Origin: an uncultured Clostridium sp.
GTDB lineage: Bacteria; Bacillota; Clostridia; TANB77; CAG-508
Direction: 5' to 3'
DNA: 64,000 nt
Assembly (NCBI GenBank): GCA_948469315.1
Contig: CAOKLQ010000003.1
Span: 16,007-80,006 of the forward strand
Shown here in pieces: positions 36,044 to 46,649 of the stretch; position 1 is the first letter of the stretch, and each line of letters opens with the position of its first letter. The notes beneath the pieces were generated by a model that saw only the letters and a list, made by a program, of their open reading frames with translations, did no database searches and was not told where the DNA came from. A program made the translations under genes and the position numbers.

Positions 36044-37043
36044 TTATAGATTTTGAATTTCTACACCTGTATAAAAATGTTTTATAATTTCTTCATAATT
36101 GCTACCTTGTTTTGCCATTGCGTCTGCTCCTGTTTGGCTCATTCCAACTCCGATGTCCATATCCTTTTACATTAAATTTAATATTTTCCCCATCTATTTT
36201 AAATTCAAAGTTTGTAGATCTAAGACCAAATATTGTCCTTGCTTCTACTCCAGATAAATTTTTATTTCCTACTTTAAATGTTTTTACTCTTCCACTTTCA
36301 GTATATTCAAGTATTTGCAAACAATTTTCTTCTGACCAATTTATATTAAAATCATTATATTTTTCTTTTACCTTTTTTTCTAATTCTTGTTTTGAAAGTT
36401 CTAGTTCTGAAGCATATTGCGTGTAAGCTTCTTCTCCTGCTGTTGTTACAGATTGCAAGTATTCAAATCCACTTCCTCCCCATACATTAATTGGCATCTC
36501 TGTTGTTCCACCACTATTAGAATGGAAAAATGCATCTATTGGTTCACCTTTATATGTAATTATTTTTCCTTTTGTACTGTCAACTGCTGTAACTATTTTT
36601 TCCCAATTACTTTGCCTTAGACTTTCTTCCCATCTTGCAAATCTATCTTCTTTTGTAATCCAAGCTTGACAACATGATGAATTATCACAAATCTGAGCAT
36701 CTCCATGTTTTGAATTATTATGATTTATTGTATAGATTGTATATGTTCTTGCAACTACTGCTTGCGCATTTAGAGCTTGTTGCTCAAATGTTGCTGGCAT
36801 TTCACTTGATACAACACCATATAAATACTCATCTAAATTTATTTCTTCTATCTGGTTTGTTTTTGTATGTAATAATTTTATTTTATTGTAATCTCTATAA
36901 TCGTAAGGGATATCATTATCGGTAATCGGTGGGCTCTCGACGCCGACCCCTACAGTTTTTGTTTCAAATTTATTGGTAAATATAAAAGGTATAAAAAAAC
37001 AAACTCCAACAAATGCTATTATATATAAGAATATTTTTTTCAT
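36044..37043 (-). CDS. spoIID: Stage II sporulation protein D, with a C-GGA +1 shift site
   Basis: SpoIID is the lytic transglycosylase of the engulfment DMP complex. The corrected product has 332 residues: an N-terminal transmembrane segment, the catalytic region EEINLDEYLYGVVSSEMPATFEQQAL-type block (Glu near residue 90), FHSNSGGTTE and the C-terminal GYGHGVGMSQTGADAMAKQG. At 36152 an extra C precedes GGA (CAT C GGA). The zero frame ends shortly after; skipping the C restores GHGVGMSQ, universal in the family. An in-frame GC-rich palindromic repeat encodes residues around TVGVGVESPPITDN. It lies 10 nt downstream of sigF. Confidence 0.85.
36925..36960. repeat. Palindromic repeat inserted inside spoIID
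   Basis: On the minus strand TGTAGGGGTCGGCG...CCACCGA has the CTACA-type end and the GC-rich hairpin design of the intergenic elements at 8692 and 53056, but lies in frame within spoIID between the membrane segment and the catalytic domain. Confidence 0.55.
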
Positions 37044-37053
37044 TTTTCCTCCT

Positions 37054-37776
37054 CTAAGAAATTAATTTTAATTTCATTGAATTTAATATCTTTTTTTCTA
37101 TTCTTGACACTTGTACTTGTGATATTCCTAATATTTTTGCGACTTGTGATTGTGTTTTATCTTTATAATACCTTAATAATATTATTTGCTTTTCTTTATT
37201 TTCCAAATTTGATATTGCTTCTTTTAATGCAATATTATTTGTTATATATTCTGCTTCATCTTTATTTGTACTTATTTTATCTAATATATTTATTCCATCT
37301 TCATCATTTGATGTAGTTTTTGAATAAATTGATTCTACTACATTATTTGATTCCATTGCCATTGCAATTTCTTCTTTTGGAACTTTTAGTTTTTTTGCAA
37401 TTTCTTCTATTGTAATTTCTATTCCTTCTCTATCTTGATATTCTTTTTGCAAAGCAGAAATTTTTGCGGATAATTCTTTTAAACTTCTACTTACTTTTAT
37501 TGGTCCATCATCTCTTAAAAATCTTTTTATTTCTCCTAAGATATATGGAACAGCATATGTAGAAAGTTTTACTTCAAAATCTGTATCAAACCTCTTTATT
37601 GCTTTTACTAAACCCATCATTCCTATTTGGTATAAATCATCTACTTCATAACCTCTTCCTATAAACCTTTTTACTATACTATAAACTAAACCTTTATTAT
37701 TTTCTATTAATTCATTGAATTTTTCTTTATCTCCTTGCTTTGCAAGTAATATGTCTTTTGTATTATTTTCATACAT
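37054..37776 (-). CDS. sigF: RNA polymerase sporulation sigma factor SigF
   Basis: The forespore-specific sigma factor, 240 residues. Region 2 contains IENNKGLVYSIVKRFIGRGYEVDDLYQIGMMGL and the -10 recognition helix. Region 3 has DGPIKVSRSLKELSAKI, and region 4 has ILLRYYKDKTQSQVAKILGISQVQVSRIEKKIL. Its place after spoIIAA and spoIIAB, and the region-3 match, support SigF rather than SigG. SpoIIAB should hold it inactive until SpoIIAA is dephosphorylated. Confidence 0.95.
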   Translation of the reverse strand: MYENNTKDILLAKQGDKEKFNELIENNKGLVYSIVKRFIGRGYEVDDLYQIGMMGLVKAIKRFDTDFEVKLSTYAVPYILGEIKRFLRDDGPIKVSRSLKELSAKISALQKEYQDREGIEITIEEIAKKLKVPKEEIAMAMESNNVVESIYSKTTSNDEDGINILDKISTNKDEAEYITNNIALKEAISNLENKEKQIILLRYYKDKTQSQVAKILGISQVQVSRIEKKILNSMKLKLIS

Positions 37777-37852
37777 ATAAATTTCCTTAAAGTAATTATA
37801 TTTAGGTTTTTGTACAAAGGATTTACCTATAAACCTACTAGTTTTTTATATA

Positions 37853-38341
37853 TTAATTTGCTTTCATAGAAAATTTATCTTCGTTTTTAAAAAAGTTTTC
37901 TATGTCTTGAGGCTTTTTTATAAGCTTTTTCATGGTAACTTTTGTCCCAAGTCCTAAAACAGATTCAATTTGCATTTCATCCATAAAACTTTCCATTATA
38001 GTAAATCCCATTCCAGACCTTTCTAAATCTCCTTTTGATGTATATAGCGGTTCTTTTGCAATTTCAACATCTTCAATTCCTTTTCCAGTATCAGATATTT
38101 CAATTTGAATTGAATTTGCAAATATTCTTGCTGCTATTTTTATTATTCCTTGAGTATTTTCATAACCATGTATTATTGCATTTGTAACTGCTTCTGAAAC
38201 TGCTGTTTTTATATCTGCAAGTTCTTCTATTGTTGGATCTAATTGAGATGCAAATGCAGCTACTGTAACTCTTGCAAATGCTTCATTATTAGCTTTACTT
38301 AAAAATTCTAATTTCATTTCATTCTCATATAAAGATTTCAT
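37853..38341 (-). CDS. spoIIAB: Anti-sigma F factor (serine kinase) SpoIIAB
   Basis: A 162-residue GHKL-fold kinase that binds SigF and phosphorylates SpoIIAA. It matches the family closely: [36 protein letters not shown] (N box), [10 protein letters not shown] (G1) and [16 protein letters not shown] (G2). It lies 20 nt after the corrected spoIIAA stop. It has a longer C-terminal tail than B. subtilis SpoIIAB. Confidence 0.95.
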   Translation of the reverse strand: MKSLYENEMKLEFLSKANNEAFARVTVAAFASQLDPTIEELADIKTAVSEAVTNAIIHGYENTQGIIKIAARIFANSIQIEISDTGKGIEDVEIAKEPLYTSKGDLERSGMGFTIMESFMDEMQIESVLGLGTKVTMKKLIKKPQDIENFFKNEDKFSMKAN

Positions 38342-38361
38342 AATTTTTCATCCTTTCTTTT

Positions 38362-38689
38362 TTAAATGCAAAATTTAACATTATCATATATTGGTATTAC
38401 CTTTAAAGCTCCTGACATTTCTAAAATTTTTTTAGCTGATTTATGTAAGTTTATAATTCCTAAATCTCCTCCTAGCATATTTGCTAATCTATATCTTCCG
38501 AAGTAGGAAACCTATCCCACTACTATCCATGAAGCTAACACTATCAAAATCAAATATAACTTTTTTAGGCATATATCTTTCAATTTCATAATCAATCTTC
38601 CTCCTTAGTTCTTCTGCCACGCAATGATCTATTTCTTCTGTTAATTTAACTAATAATAACTTGTCCTTTTCTACAAAATTAACATCCAA
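38362..38689 (-). CDS. spoIIAA: Anti-sigma F factor antagonist SpoIIAA, with a C-GGA +1 shift site
   Basis: A STAS-domain protein of 108 residues after frame correction, normal for SpoIIAA. The phosphoacceptor Ser is in SFMDSSGIGFLL (about 54-65). At 38500 an extra C precedes GGA (CTT C GGA); the unshifted frame ends two codons later (AAG ATA TAG), losing the C-terminal half. Skipping it gives LLGRYRLANMLGGDLGIINL, as in the family. TTG 38689 is 8 nt after AGGAGG. It is the first gene of the spoIIA operon, so the switch for SigF would depend on this shift. Confidence 0.88.
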
Positions 38690-38959
38690 ACCTTTTACCT
38701 CCTTTGTGATTTTTATTTATTATAATCCTACTGGTAATTTTTTCCAATAGCGAAACTTAGGAAGTTTTAGCAAATTTTGAAAAGTTTTCGACATTATTTT
38801 TATAAGTGATTTTTTGAATTATTGTGCACTTATTAATTTCTCCTGCATTTGTATATTTATGATTTTATATTTATCAATTACCTTAGATGTAATATTATTA
38901 ACATATTTACAAATACTAAAATATAATACTAATAAATATTTTAATTGGAGGTATTTAAT

Positions 38960-40808
38960 TTGTGTGGTTTAGTTGGATTTGTTGATTATAAAAAAGATGT
39001 TAATTCTTATAGAAATGTTTTACATGATATGACTGACACTTTGCAAAAAAGAGGTCCTGATGAAGTTCGGTTATTACATAAATGATAATGTGGCATTAGG
39101 ACATAGGCGTTTAATTGTTATTGACCCTGATGGTGGAAAACAACCTATGATAGAGACTTATTCTTATGGAGAATATGTAATTGTTTATAATGGGCAAATT
39201 TATAATACTAAAGAACTTCGAAAAGCTCTTATAGATGAAGGATATGAATTTAATGGTCATTGTGATACAGAAGTTTTACTAAAAAGTTTTATTCATTATG
39301 GGTATGATACTCCAAAACACCTAAATGGAATTTTCTCTTTTGCTGTTTGGAATAGTAGAAAACAAGAACTATTTTTAGCAAGAGATCATTTTGGAATTAA
39401 GCCTTTATTTTATACCATATGTAATAATACTTTAGTTTTTGCTTCTGAGATAAAAGCTTTATTTAAATATCCTGGAATAGAAAAGAAAGTAGATAGACAA
39501 GGAATAAGTGAACTTTTTGGAATTGGTCCAGCACATACTCCTGGAACTACAGTATTTAAAGATATTTTTGAAATCAAACCTGCTCATTTTGCTATCTACA
39601 ATTCGTCTGGTTTGCATATAGGAAGATATTGGAAATTAAAAACTACAAAGCATACAGATAATTTTGAAGATACTTGTGACAAAGTTCATTTTTTATTAGA
39701 TGATGCAATTAAAAGACAACTTGTCTCTGATGTTCCTTTATGTGTTATGCTATCTGGCGGTTTAGATTCAAGTATAATAGTTGCATATGCTAGTAATTAT
39801 TGTAAAAAACATGGTCTTCCACCTTTAGATACATTTTCAGTTGATTATGTAGATAATGATAAAAACTTTGTAAAGAGTGATTTTCAACCTAATTCAGATA
39901 ATTATTACATTGACTTAATGAAAGATAAGTTTGAGACAAATCACCACAAAATAATTATAGATACACCTGAACTTGTAGATTCTTTAGAAGATGCAATGCT
40001 AGCACGTGATTTTCCTGGTATGGCTGATGTTGATTCTTCATTTTTACTATTTTGCAAAAATATCAAAAAAGAAGCTACAGTTTGCTTATCTGGTGAATGT
40101 TCAGACGAAATTTTTGCAGGTTACCCATGGTTTTTTAGGTCTGACAGTTTAAATAGTGGAACTTTCCCATGGTCTATTGCAATTCAAGAAAGACAGCATA
40201 TTTTAAATCCAGATATATCTTCTAAAATAAATTTAAAAGATTATATAGATTATAGATATAATGAAAGTTTATCTGATATACAATTTTTAGATTCAGATTC
40301 TTATGAAACACATGAAAAAAGAAAAATAACTCATTTAACAATGAATTGGTTTATGCAAACACTTTTAGATAGGTCTGATAGAACATCTATGTACAATGGT
40401 TTAGAACTTCGTGTTCCTTTTTGCGATTACAGATTAGTTGAGTATATGTGGAATGTACCATGGGAAATAAAAGCATTAAATGGACGTGAAAAAGGTCTTC
40501 TTAGATATGTTGTAAGAGATTTATTACCATCAGAAATTGTAGACAGAAAAAAATCACCTTACCCAAAAACTCATAATCCAAATTACTTAGCAAAAGTTAA
40601 ACAGATGCTTACAGATATAATGAATAAACCAAATGCTCCTATTAATGATTTATTAAATAGAAAGTATATTTTAGAAATATTAGAAACAGATGGAAGAGCA
40701 TTTACAAGACCTTGGTTTGGTCAGCTTATGACTGGACCACAACTAATGGCTTATCTTTGCCAGGTGAATATGTGGCTTGAGAGGTATCAGCCTAAAATTG
40801 AGTTGTAA
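38960..40808 (+). CDS. asnB: Asparagine synthase (glutamine-hydrolysing), with a C-GGT +1 shift site
   Basis: AsnB converts aspartate to asparagine with glutamine and ATP. The 615-residue corrected product starts at TTG 38960 (GGAGG upstream), placing the nucleophile Cys at residue 2 (MCGLVGFVDY). The glutaminase domain has RGPDE, ALGHRRL and YNGQIYN; the synthetase domain has LSGGLDSSI and SGECSDEIFAGYPW. At 39068 an extra C precedes GGT (GTT C GGT); the zero frame stops six codons later. Skipping it gives RGPDEVGYYINDNVALGHRRL, as the family requires. Two extra copies of its 3' end lie downstream (43501, 46563). Confidence 0.88.
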
Positions 40809-40984
40809 AATATTTTATTTATTTTTTGGTTACTGAAATTATACTTTCTAATTTACTAAAAATCAATAGTTTAATAAATTTTTGACTATAACACATTTTG
40901 GATAATTTAAGGAAATATGTTTTTAACGAATTTTCTTTTTAAAGTAATATTTTTAGCTATTTTTCAATAACAAACTATTGAAAA

Positions 40985-41029
40985 AGCAGGGGGATAAATT
41001 ATTGTAAATCACATCTATTTTCCCCTTGT
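40985..41029. terminator. Possible terminator after asnB
   Basis: GCAGGGGGATA and TATTTTCCCCTTG can form an imperfect stem with a large loop, followed by TTTT. The rest of 40809-41040 has no gene. Confidence 0.4.
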
Positions 41030-41040
41030 TTTATATAAAA

Positions 41041-42270
41041 TTATTTTTTAAAATACGTTTCTGCATAAAAATTATTGTCCCTTAACATTTTATCAATAGA
41101 CTCAAACTTACAATCTGCAAATTCTTGACACAAATCAAGTATTTCTTTTTCATTATCTTTATTTAAAACGTATCTTTTAATTTTTCCATCATTAAATTTA
41201 AAAATAAAAACTTTTTCCTTGCCTAAATATTCGTTCCAAAATCCATTTTGTAATGTCTCAAAAATAAAATTCTCAAACATTTCTATTTTATCACTCGAAA
41301 ATGAAATTCCATAATTATTTCCATAGGGTTTTATTTCAAAATTATTTTCTTGTAATTTATCTATATTGCTAATTCCCATAATATAACTATAATTCATCAT
41401 TTTTCCTTCTTTCAATATTTTGTTACTATCTAAATTATCTGTCTTTAAATATTTATAATCTAATGTATTTGAATTGCTAATAACTGTTTTACCTAAATTC
41501 TTTTCTAAATCTTCTCTTGCAACTTTTGCTGTATGACAACCCATTTTTGCTACTTCTCTATTTGCTTTTAATCCATAAGGTCTATGTTCTTTTGCAAGTT
41601 CTCTTGTCGCTATTTCTCCTAAATCTGTTAATGCTACTTCAATATCTGTCATATTATCTCTTAATGATTCTTTTCTAATATTTTTATAATCTTTATACTC
41701 ACTTGCTTTCATTCCTGACCAACTTTGATAAATTTCATTAGTCAATATAGCATATTCATGATTTTGCTTAATACCATTTTCTTTCCATACATCTGTTAAC
41801 TTCTTTCTATCTAAAATACCCTTTAAACGTGCTTCAATCCATTTATCTGAATAACCTCTGTTTCTGTAATAGTCAATCGCTCTATTCATAGCAATTTCTG
41901 GATTAAAAATCTCATCTATTCTTTCATTTCCCATTTTTGCAAGCCATAATTTAAAAGGCTCTGCTTTTGGACTTGGTATTGATTCAATCAATCTTAATAT
42001 TCCTTTTGTATCTAATGTATCTGTTTCACGCATTTTACCATCTGTGGCCTTCATTTTCAACTGCACGATATTTTCGTGCAGTTGACTTCCTTCTTGTTTT
42101 AATTTTCTTTTTAAATCACTCCAATAGTTTCTTGGAATATTGCTGTTAGTTAATGCTCCAATAACATCTACAACACTAAAATAATATTCTTCCTTTTCAC
42201 TATCCCAAGCACTTCTTATCTCACTGTCTTCAAAAAGATTTGATATTGTTTCTAGTTTATTATTTTCCAC
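41041..42270 (-). CDS. BRO-N / KilA-type phage antirepressor-like protein
   Basis: A 409-residue protein with an N-terminal BRO domain (SAWDSEKEEYYFSVVDVIGALTNS and YWSDLKRKL, residues 19-55). A middle region follows, with KAEPFKLWLAKMGNERIDEI and EYAILTNEIYQSWSGMKASEYKDYK, the DNA-damage-inducible DinD-like block. The C-terminal part (about 285-409) is unique. BRO and DinD proteins bind nucleic acid in phages and mobile elements. It is 28 nt downstream of an AAA ATPase gene. Confidence 0.82.
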   Translation of the reverse strand: MENNKLETISNLFEDSEIRSAWDSEKEEYYFSVVDVIGALTNSNIPRNYWSDLKRKLKQEGSQLHENIVQLKMKATDGKMRETDTLDTKGILRLIESIPSPKAEPFKLWLAKMGNERIDEIFNPEIAMNRAIDYYRNRGYSDKWIEARLKGILDRKKLTDVWKENGIKQNHEYAILTNEIYQSWSGMKASEYKDYKNIRKESLRDNMTDIEVALTDLGEIATRELAKEHRPYGLKANREVAKMGCHTAKVAREDLEKNLGKTVISNSNTLDYKYLKTDNLDSNKILKEGKMMNYSYIMGISNIDKLQENNFEIKPYGNNYGISFSSDKIEMFENFIFETLQNGFWNEYLGKEKVFIFKFNDGKIKRYVLNKDNEKEILDLCQEFADCKFESIDKMLRDNNFYAETYFKK

Positions 42271-42297
42271 TAAAACCTCCTTTCATATTATAAAACA

Positions 42298-43131
<834 letters not shown>

Positions 43132-43192
43132 TCACTCCTATTTTATATTTGATATTATTTTAAAACACTTGTTTTGTAAAGTCAAGCAAATT

Positions 43193-43339
43193 TTAACTTT
43201 TATCTAAATTATTTAGTTTCATAATTAATAATTGTTCCATTGCTTTTTGAAAACTTAATCCATCATTATTAAATTTTCTTATAACTGTATATTCACTCTT
43301 TTGTTTTTTGTTTGTATTGTCTTTTGAATTTTCTTCCAT
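43193..43339 (-). CDS. Orphan small ORF like those preceding serine recombinases
   Basis: A 48-residue ORF with AAAGGA before ATG 43339, containing YTVIRKFNNDGLSFQKAMEQLL. The pattern is like the small ORFs at 22880 and 27769, but no recombinase follows here. It may mark a third, decayed element. Confidence 0.45.
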   Translation of the reverse strand: MEENSKDNTNKKQKSEYTVIRKFNNDGLSFQKAMEQLLIMKLNNLDKS

Positions 43340-43500
43340 TTTATTTTTCCTTTCATTAGTATTTTATATAGATAATTACATTGATAAATTTATTTTTCTG
43401 TTGCTTAATTTCATTTTTATTAAAATTCGTGATTTGCCATTTTTGATTAAGCCTTACAGCCCCTAATAAAATTGATATGTGTTTTTTTCTGACAGCCAAA

Positions 43501-43579
43501 GACAGGACCTCAACTTATGGCTTATCTTTGTCAAGTTAATATGTGGATTGAGAGGTATCAGCCTAAAATTGAGTTGTAA
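43501..43579 (+). pseudogene. asnB 3'-end remnant, copy 1
   Basis: The last 25 or so codons of an asnB-like gene (GPQLMAYLCQVNMWIERYQPKIEL and stop) without the rest. Compared with the intact gene it differs at several synonymous positions and one Leu-to-Ile change, so it is an older or paralogous copy. Confidence 0.85.
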
Positions 43580-43595
43580 ATACAATATTAGTATA

Positions 43596-43632
43596 AACTT
43601 GAAGTTCCATTTTGGAACCTCAAGTTTTATTT
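43596..43632 (+). terminator. Intrinsic terminator after asnB remnant
   Basis: AACTTGA-GTTCC type stem with its complement, followed by TTTTATTT. It would have served the lost asnB copy. Confidence 0.8.
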
Positions 43633-43641
43633 CTATATCTT

Positions 43642-43667
43642 ATTCTAAAAAATTCCTTTTTTAGAAT
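43642..43667 (-). terminator. Intrinsic terminator of lysS
   Basis: ATTCTAAAAAA and its complement enclose TTCC, 27 nt downstream of the lysS stop. Confidence 0.7.
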
Positions 43668-43693
43668 TACTATAACTGATTTCCTATTATTCA

Positions 43694-45166
43694 TTAATCA
43701 TTCTTTTTTAAAAGTGGATATAAAACAACATCTCTAATATTATATTGATTTGTAAGAAACTGTATAAACCTATCAATTCCTAACCCCCAACCCGAAATTG
43801 GTGGCATACCATATTCCATAGCTTTTATATATTCATAGTCTATTGACATTGCCTCTTCATCGCCATTATCTTTTAATTTATTTTGTTCTATAAATCTTCT
43901 TTCCTGTTCTTTGGCATCTACTAATTCAGAATATCCATTTAAAATTTCTTCACCATTGACTATTAATTGAAATCTATCAACAATATTAGGGTTATTGTCA
44001 TTTGTTCTTGCAAGAGGTGATAAATCTACTGGGTGTCTTGTTAAATATGTTGGTTTTATTATTTTAGGTCTACTTACTTTTTTATATAGCAAATCTATTA
44101 GATTTCCTCTTCCTAATTTTTCTATATTTTCATCCTCTAATGTAATATTTTTACTTCTTATTTCTTGCAATAGTTTACTTGCAGTTTCAAATTTATCTAT
44201 ATCAATGTTACTGTCTTTTATAAGCAAATCTCTAAAAGATATTTCTTCCCATTCTTCTCCAAAATCTATTAATTGGTCTTTTATTTGAATTTTTAAATTA
44301 CCTTTGAATAATTTATTAAAGATATATAAAACCATTTCTCTAATCAATTTCATATTATCTCTATAATTAAAGTAAGCACTGTATGCTTCAACCATTGTAA
44401 AGTCTTGAAGGTGGTTTATACTTATTCCCTCATTTCTAAAATCTCTAGCTACTTCATATACATTTGTGAATCCTCCAACTATTAATTTTTTTAATGTAAG
44501 TTCTGGAGATATTCTTAAATATACATCTGAATTGTAAGCATTATGGTGGGCTATAAAAGGTCTTGCTAAAGCACCTGATGCATTGTTTTGTAAAGCTGGT
44601 GTATCCACTTCAATAAATCCTTTATTGTCTAGAAATTCTCTTAATAATTTTATAAATTTTGACCTTAATAAAAATCTTTTTCTCGTTTCTTCATTCATTA
44701 TTAAATCTAAATGTCTTTCTCTATAAGTCATTTCTTGGTCTGTTAATCCATGAAATTTTTCTGGTAGTGGTCTTATTGCTTTGCCTAAAAAGATATATTC
44801 AAATACTTCTACTGTTTTTTCTCCTGAAGGTGTTGTAAATATTTTTCCGTTTACACCAATAAAATCCCCTATATCAATAGTTTCGTGGAACATTAAATAT
44901 TTTTCTTCTCCTATATTATTTTTAGTAATATAACATTGTATATGTCCTTCTATGTCTTGAATATCTATGAAAGTTATTTTTCCCATTTTTCTTTTAGCCA
45001 TTATTCTTCCTGCAATTTTTACATTTTCTGTATCATCTTTTAGTTTCATTGCTTCTTTTAAAGTATAATTTGTTTCATATCTTTCTGGGTGTATTTGTAT
45101 TCCATAATTAGTTAATCTTTGTTCTTTTTCTAATCTTACAGCTTTTAATTCATTTATATCAGCCAT
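43694..45166 (-). CDS. lysS: Lysyl-tRNA synthetase, class II
   Basis: The 490-residue class II enzyme has the N-terminal OB-fold anticodon domain (about 55-140) and the catalytic core with motif 1 (FLDNKGFIEVDTPALQ), motif 2 (DFRNEGISINHLQDFTMVEAY) and motif 3 (GWGLGIDRFIQFL). AGGAGG-type site upstream. Transcription is probably controlled by a T-box leader (45205-45479), meaning induction by uncharged tRNA-Lys. Confidence 0.96.
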   Translation of the reverse strand: MADINELKAVRLEKEQRLTNYGIQIHPERYETNYTLKEAMKLKDDTENVKIAGRIMAKRKMGKITFIDIQDIEGHIQCYITKNNIGEEKYLMFHETIDIGDFIGVNGKIFTTPSGEKTVEVFEYIFLGKAIRPLPEKFHGLTDQEMTYRERHLDLIMNEETRKRFLLRSKFIKLLREFLDNKGFIEVDTPALQNNASGALARPFIAHHNAYNSDVYLRISPELTLKKLIVGGFTNVYEVARDFRNEGISINHLQDFTMVEAYSAYFNYRDNMKLIREMVLYIFNKLFKGNLKIQIKDQLIDFGEEWEEISFRDLLIKDSNIDIDKFETASKLLQEIRSKNITLEDENIEKLGRGNLIDLLYKKVSRPKIIKPTYLTRHPVDLSPLARTNDNNPNIVDRFQLIVNGEEILNGYSELVDAKEQERRFIEQNKLKDNGDEEAMSIDYEYIKAMEYGMPPISGWGLGIDRFIQFLTNQYNIRDVVLYPLLKKND

Positions 45167-45204
45167 AACAATCCCTCCTAAAAAATTTTTTAAATGTTTT
45201 TTAT

Positions 45205-45479
45205 AAGTTCAAAAAATCTCTAGGGATTTTCCCTAGAGACGATATATATCGTGGTACCACTCTATTTTATTAATATATTTCTATATTAAACTTATAACGT
45301 ACATTCATACGTTTGTGCTATAACAGGCACTCCTGTAATAACCTACTTTTAGTTCAGCTATTCATCTCTGGATCCTTTTTCATTAAATTTTTACACATTC
45401 CTTCTCAGCTTATAGGAATTTCTCTGTAATGATATTATATTTAATTACTCTTTCCTTCATTGATTTTATTTATATTATG
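45205..45479 (-). promoter_or_regulatory. T-box riboswitch leader of lysS
   Basis: The leader contains the T-box antiterminator core AGAGTGGTACCACG on the minus strand (about 45248-45265). A strong terminator follows (TCTCTAGGG with complement, 45217-45239) with six T after it, and structured stem I sequence lies upstream. Position before lysS fits a lysine-specific T-box; I did not locate the specifier codon with certainty. Confidence 0.88.
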
Positions 45480-45485
45480 TTAATA

Positions 45486-45514
45486 TTTTAGAATAAAAAA
45501 TCTCCTTTGTCAAG
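45486..45514 (-). promoter_or_regulatory. Promoter of the lysS T-box transcript
   Basis: On the minus strand TTGACA (45509-45514) and TAAAAT (45486-45491) are separated by 17 nt, just upstream of the T-box leader. Confidence 0.8.
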
Positions 45515-45541
45515 TATTTTTATACAACTTTTATTTATAAT

Positions 45542-46477
45542 TCAAACTATTTTACTCATTTTCTTTACATACTCCATATCTTCTATCTTAGAAATTGCAA
45601 AACATCTCTTTCCCAAATCTTTTAATGACGCTCCACAGTGATATAATTTTTTATTATCGATAGCTATAAATCTATCATGAAATTTATTTGTTTTAGCTAT
45701 TTTTAAAGCTCCATATTGCTTATTAAATTTATTAATATCCAATTTGCTTATATTACTATTTTGTGATGTTAATATAACAACTTCTACATCTTTATTTTTC
45801 TTTGATAACATTTTCAAAATACTATCATCTATATAATTATCTATAATTAAAATTTTACTTTTGGCCGTTTTAATTATATCAATTATCAAACTATAACTAT
45901 CATAAATTTGTCCATCAAAGAATATTTTTTGATTAAATTCACTTTGTCTTTTGTTTTGCAACTCATCAAATACAATATCAAACTTTTTGTCATATTCTAA
46001 AAATTTATGCTCCATTCTAGTAGATAAATTAAATATGTTAGAATTAGTAGCTATAAATTTTCGCATCTCTACAAATGCATTCATTATATTAATACTTACT
46101 TGGATTGCAATTTCATTTTTTAGTAATCCTGAAAGCATTGCTATACCTTGCTCTGTAAATACATATGGCAATGTTCTTCTTCCACCATAGTTTTCTTTTT
46201 CTAAACTTGAGGTCGCAATTTGCGACCTCAAGTTTTCTGTTTCATCTTCAGTTAGTTGAAAACAAAAATTTATCGGAAAACGTTCTTTATTTCTTCTTAC
46301 AGTTTCATTTATTCTCTTTGTTTCATAATGATACAACATAGCTACATCACTATCTAACATTACTTGTTTTCCTCGAATTGTATAAATTAAATTTTTAATA
46401 TTGTCTATATCATATTTTATTAAATCTACTTCTTTATTTATAGAAATTATATTATTTTCTTCATTCATAATTTTCAC
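45542..46477 (-). CDS. ORF6N-domain protein
   Basis: A 311-residue protein with an N-terminal ORF6N domain (IRGKQVMLDSDVAMLYHYETKRINETVRRNKERFP and YVFTEQGIAMLSGLL), typical of phage antirepressors. The C-terminal part (KSKILIIDNYIDDSILKML and FHDRFIAIDNKKLYHCGASLKDLG) resembles a phospholipase-D-like fold, with HDRFIAID matching the HxD-type strand. It occurs often in bacterial accessory regions. A duplicate of its C-terminus is at 47013. Confidence 0.85.
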   Translation of the reverse strand: MKIMNEENNIISINKEVDLIKYDIDNIKNLIYTIRGKQVMLDSDVAMLYHYETKRINETVRRNKERFPINFCFQLTEDETENLRSQIATSSLEKENYGGRRTLPYVFTEQGIAMLSGLLKNEIAIQVSINIMNAFVEMRKFIATNSNIFNLSTRMEHKFLEYDKKFDIVFDELQNKRQSEFNQKIFFDGQIYDSYSLIIDIIKTAKSKILIIDNYIDDSILKMLSKKNKDVEVVILTSQNSNISKLDINKFNKQYGALKIAKTNKFHDRFIAIDNKKLYHCGASLKDLGKRCFAISKIEDMEYVKKMSKIV

Positions 46478-46562
46478 ATCCTTTTAGGTTGCGCTTATTA
46501 TAAAACGTTTGTTTTTAAAAGTCAACAGATTTTTATATAATTTCGCCATATATTTTACCACT

Positions 46563-46611
46563 GCTAGGTTAATATGTGGCTTGAGAAGTATTAATCCAAA
46601 ATTGAATTATA
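46563..46611 (+). pseudogene. asnB 3'-end remnant, copy 2
   Basis: A shorter, more diverged copy of the asnB terminus (VNMWLEKY...PKIEL and stop), with a base change giving a stop inside it. Confidence 0.7.
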
Positions 46612-46618
46612 AAAGTTT

Positions 46619-46645
46619 AACTGGGAGGTCCTATTCCTCCCAGTT
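46619..46645. terminator. Terminator hairpin
   Basis: AACTGGGAGG and its exact complement enclose a 7-nt loop; it lies between the asnB remnant and the minus-strand gene at 46650. Confidence 0.75.
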
Positions 46646-46649
46646 ATAG

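Noticed and set aside
45195..45479. lysS leader as a lysine (L-box) riboswitch
   Set aside because: The AGAGTGGTACCACG core plus terminator is the T-box signature; L-box motifs were not seen.
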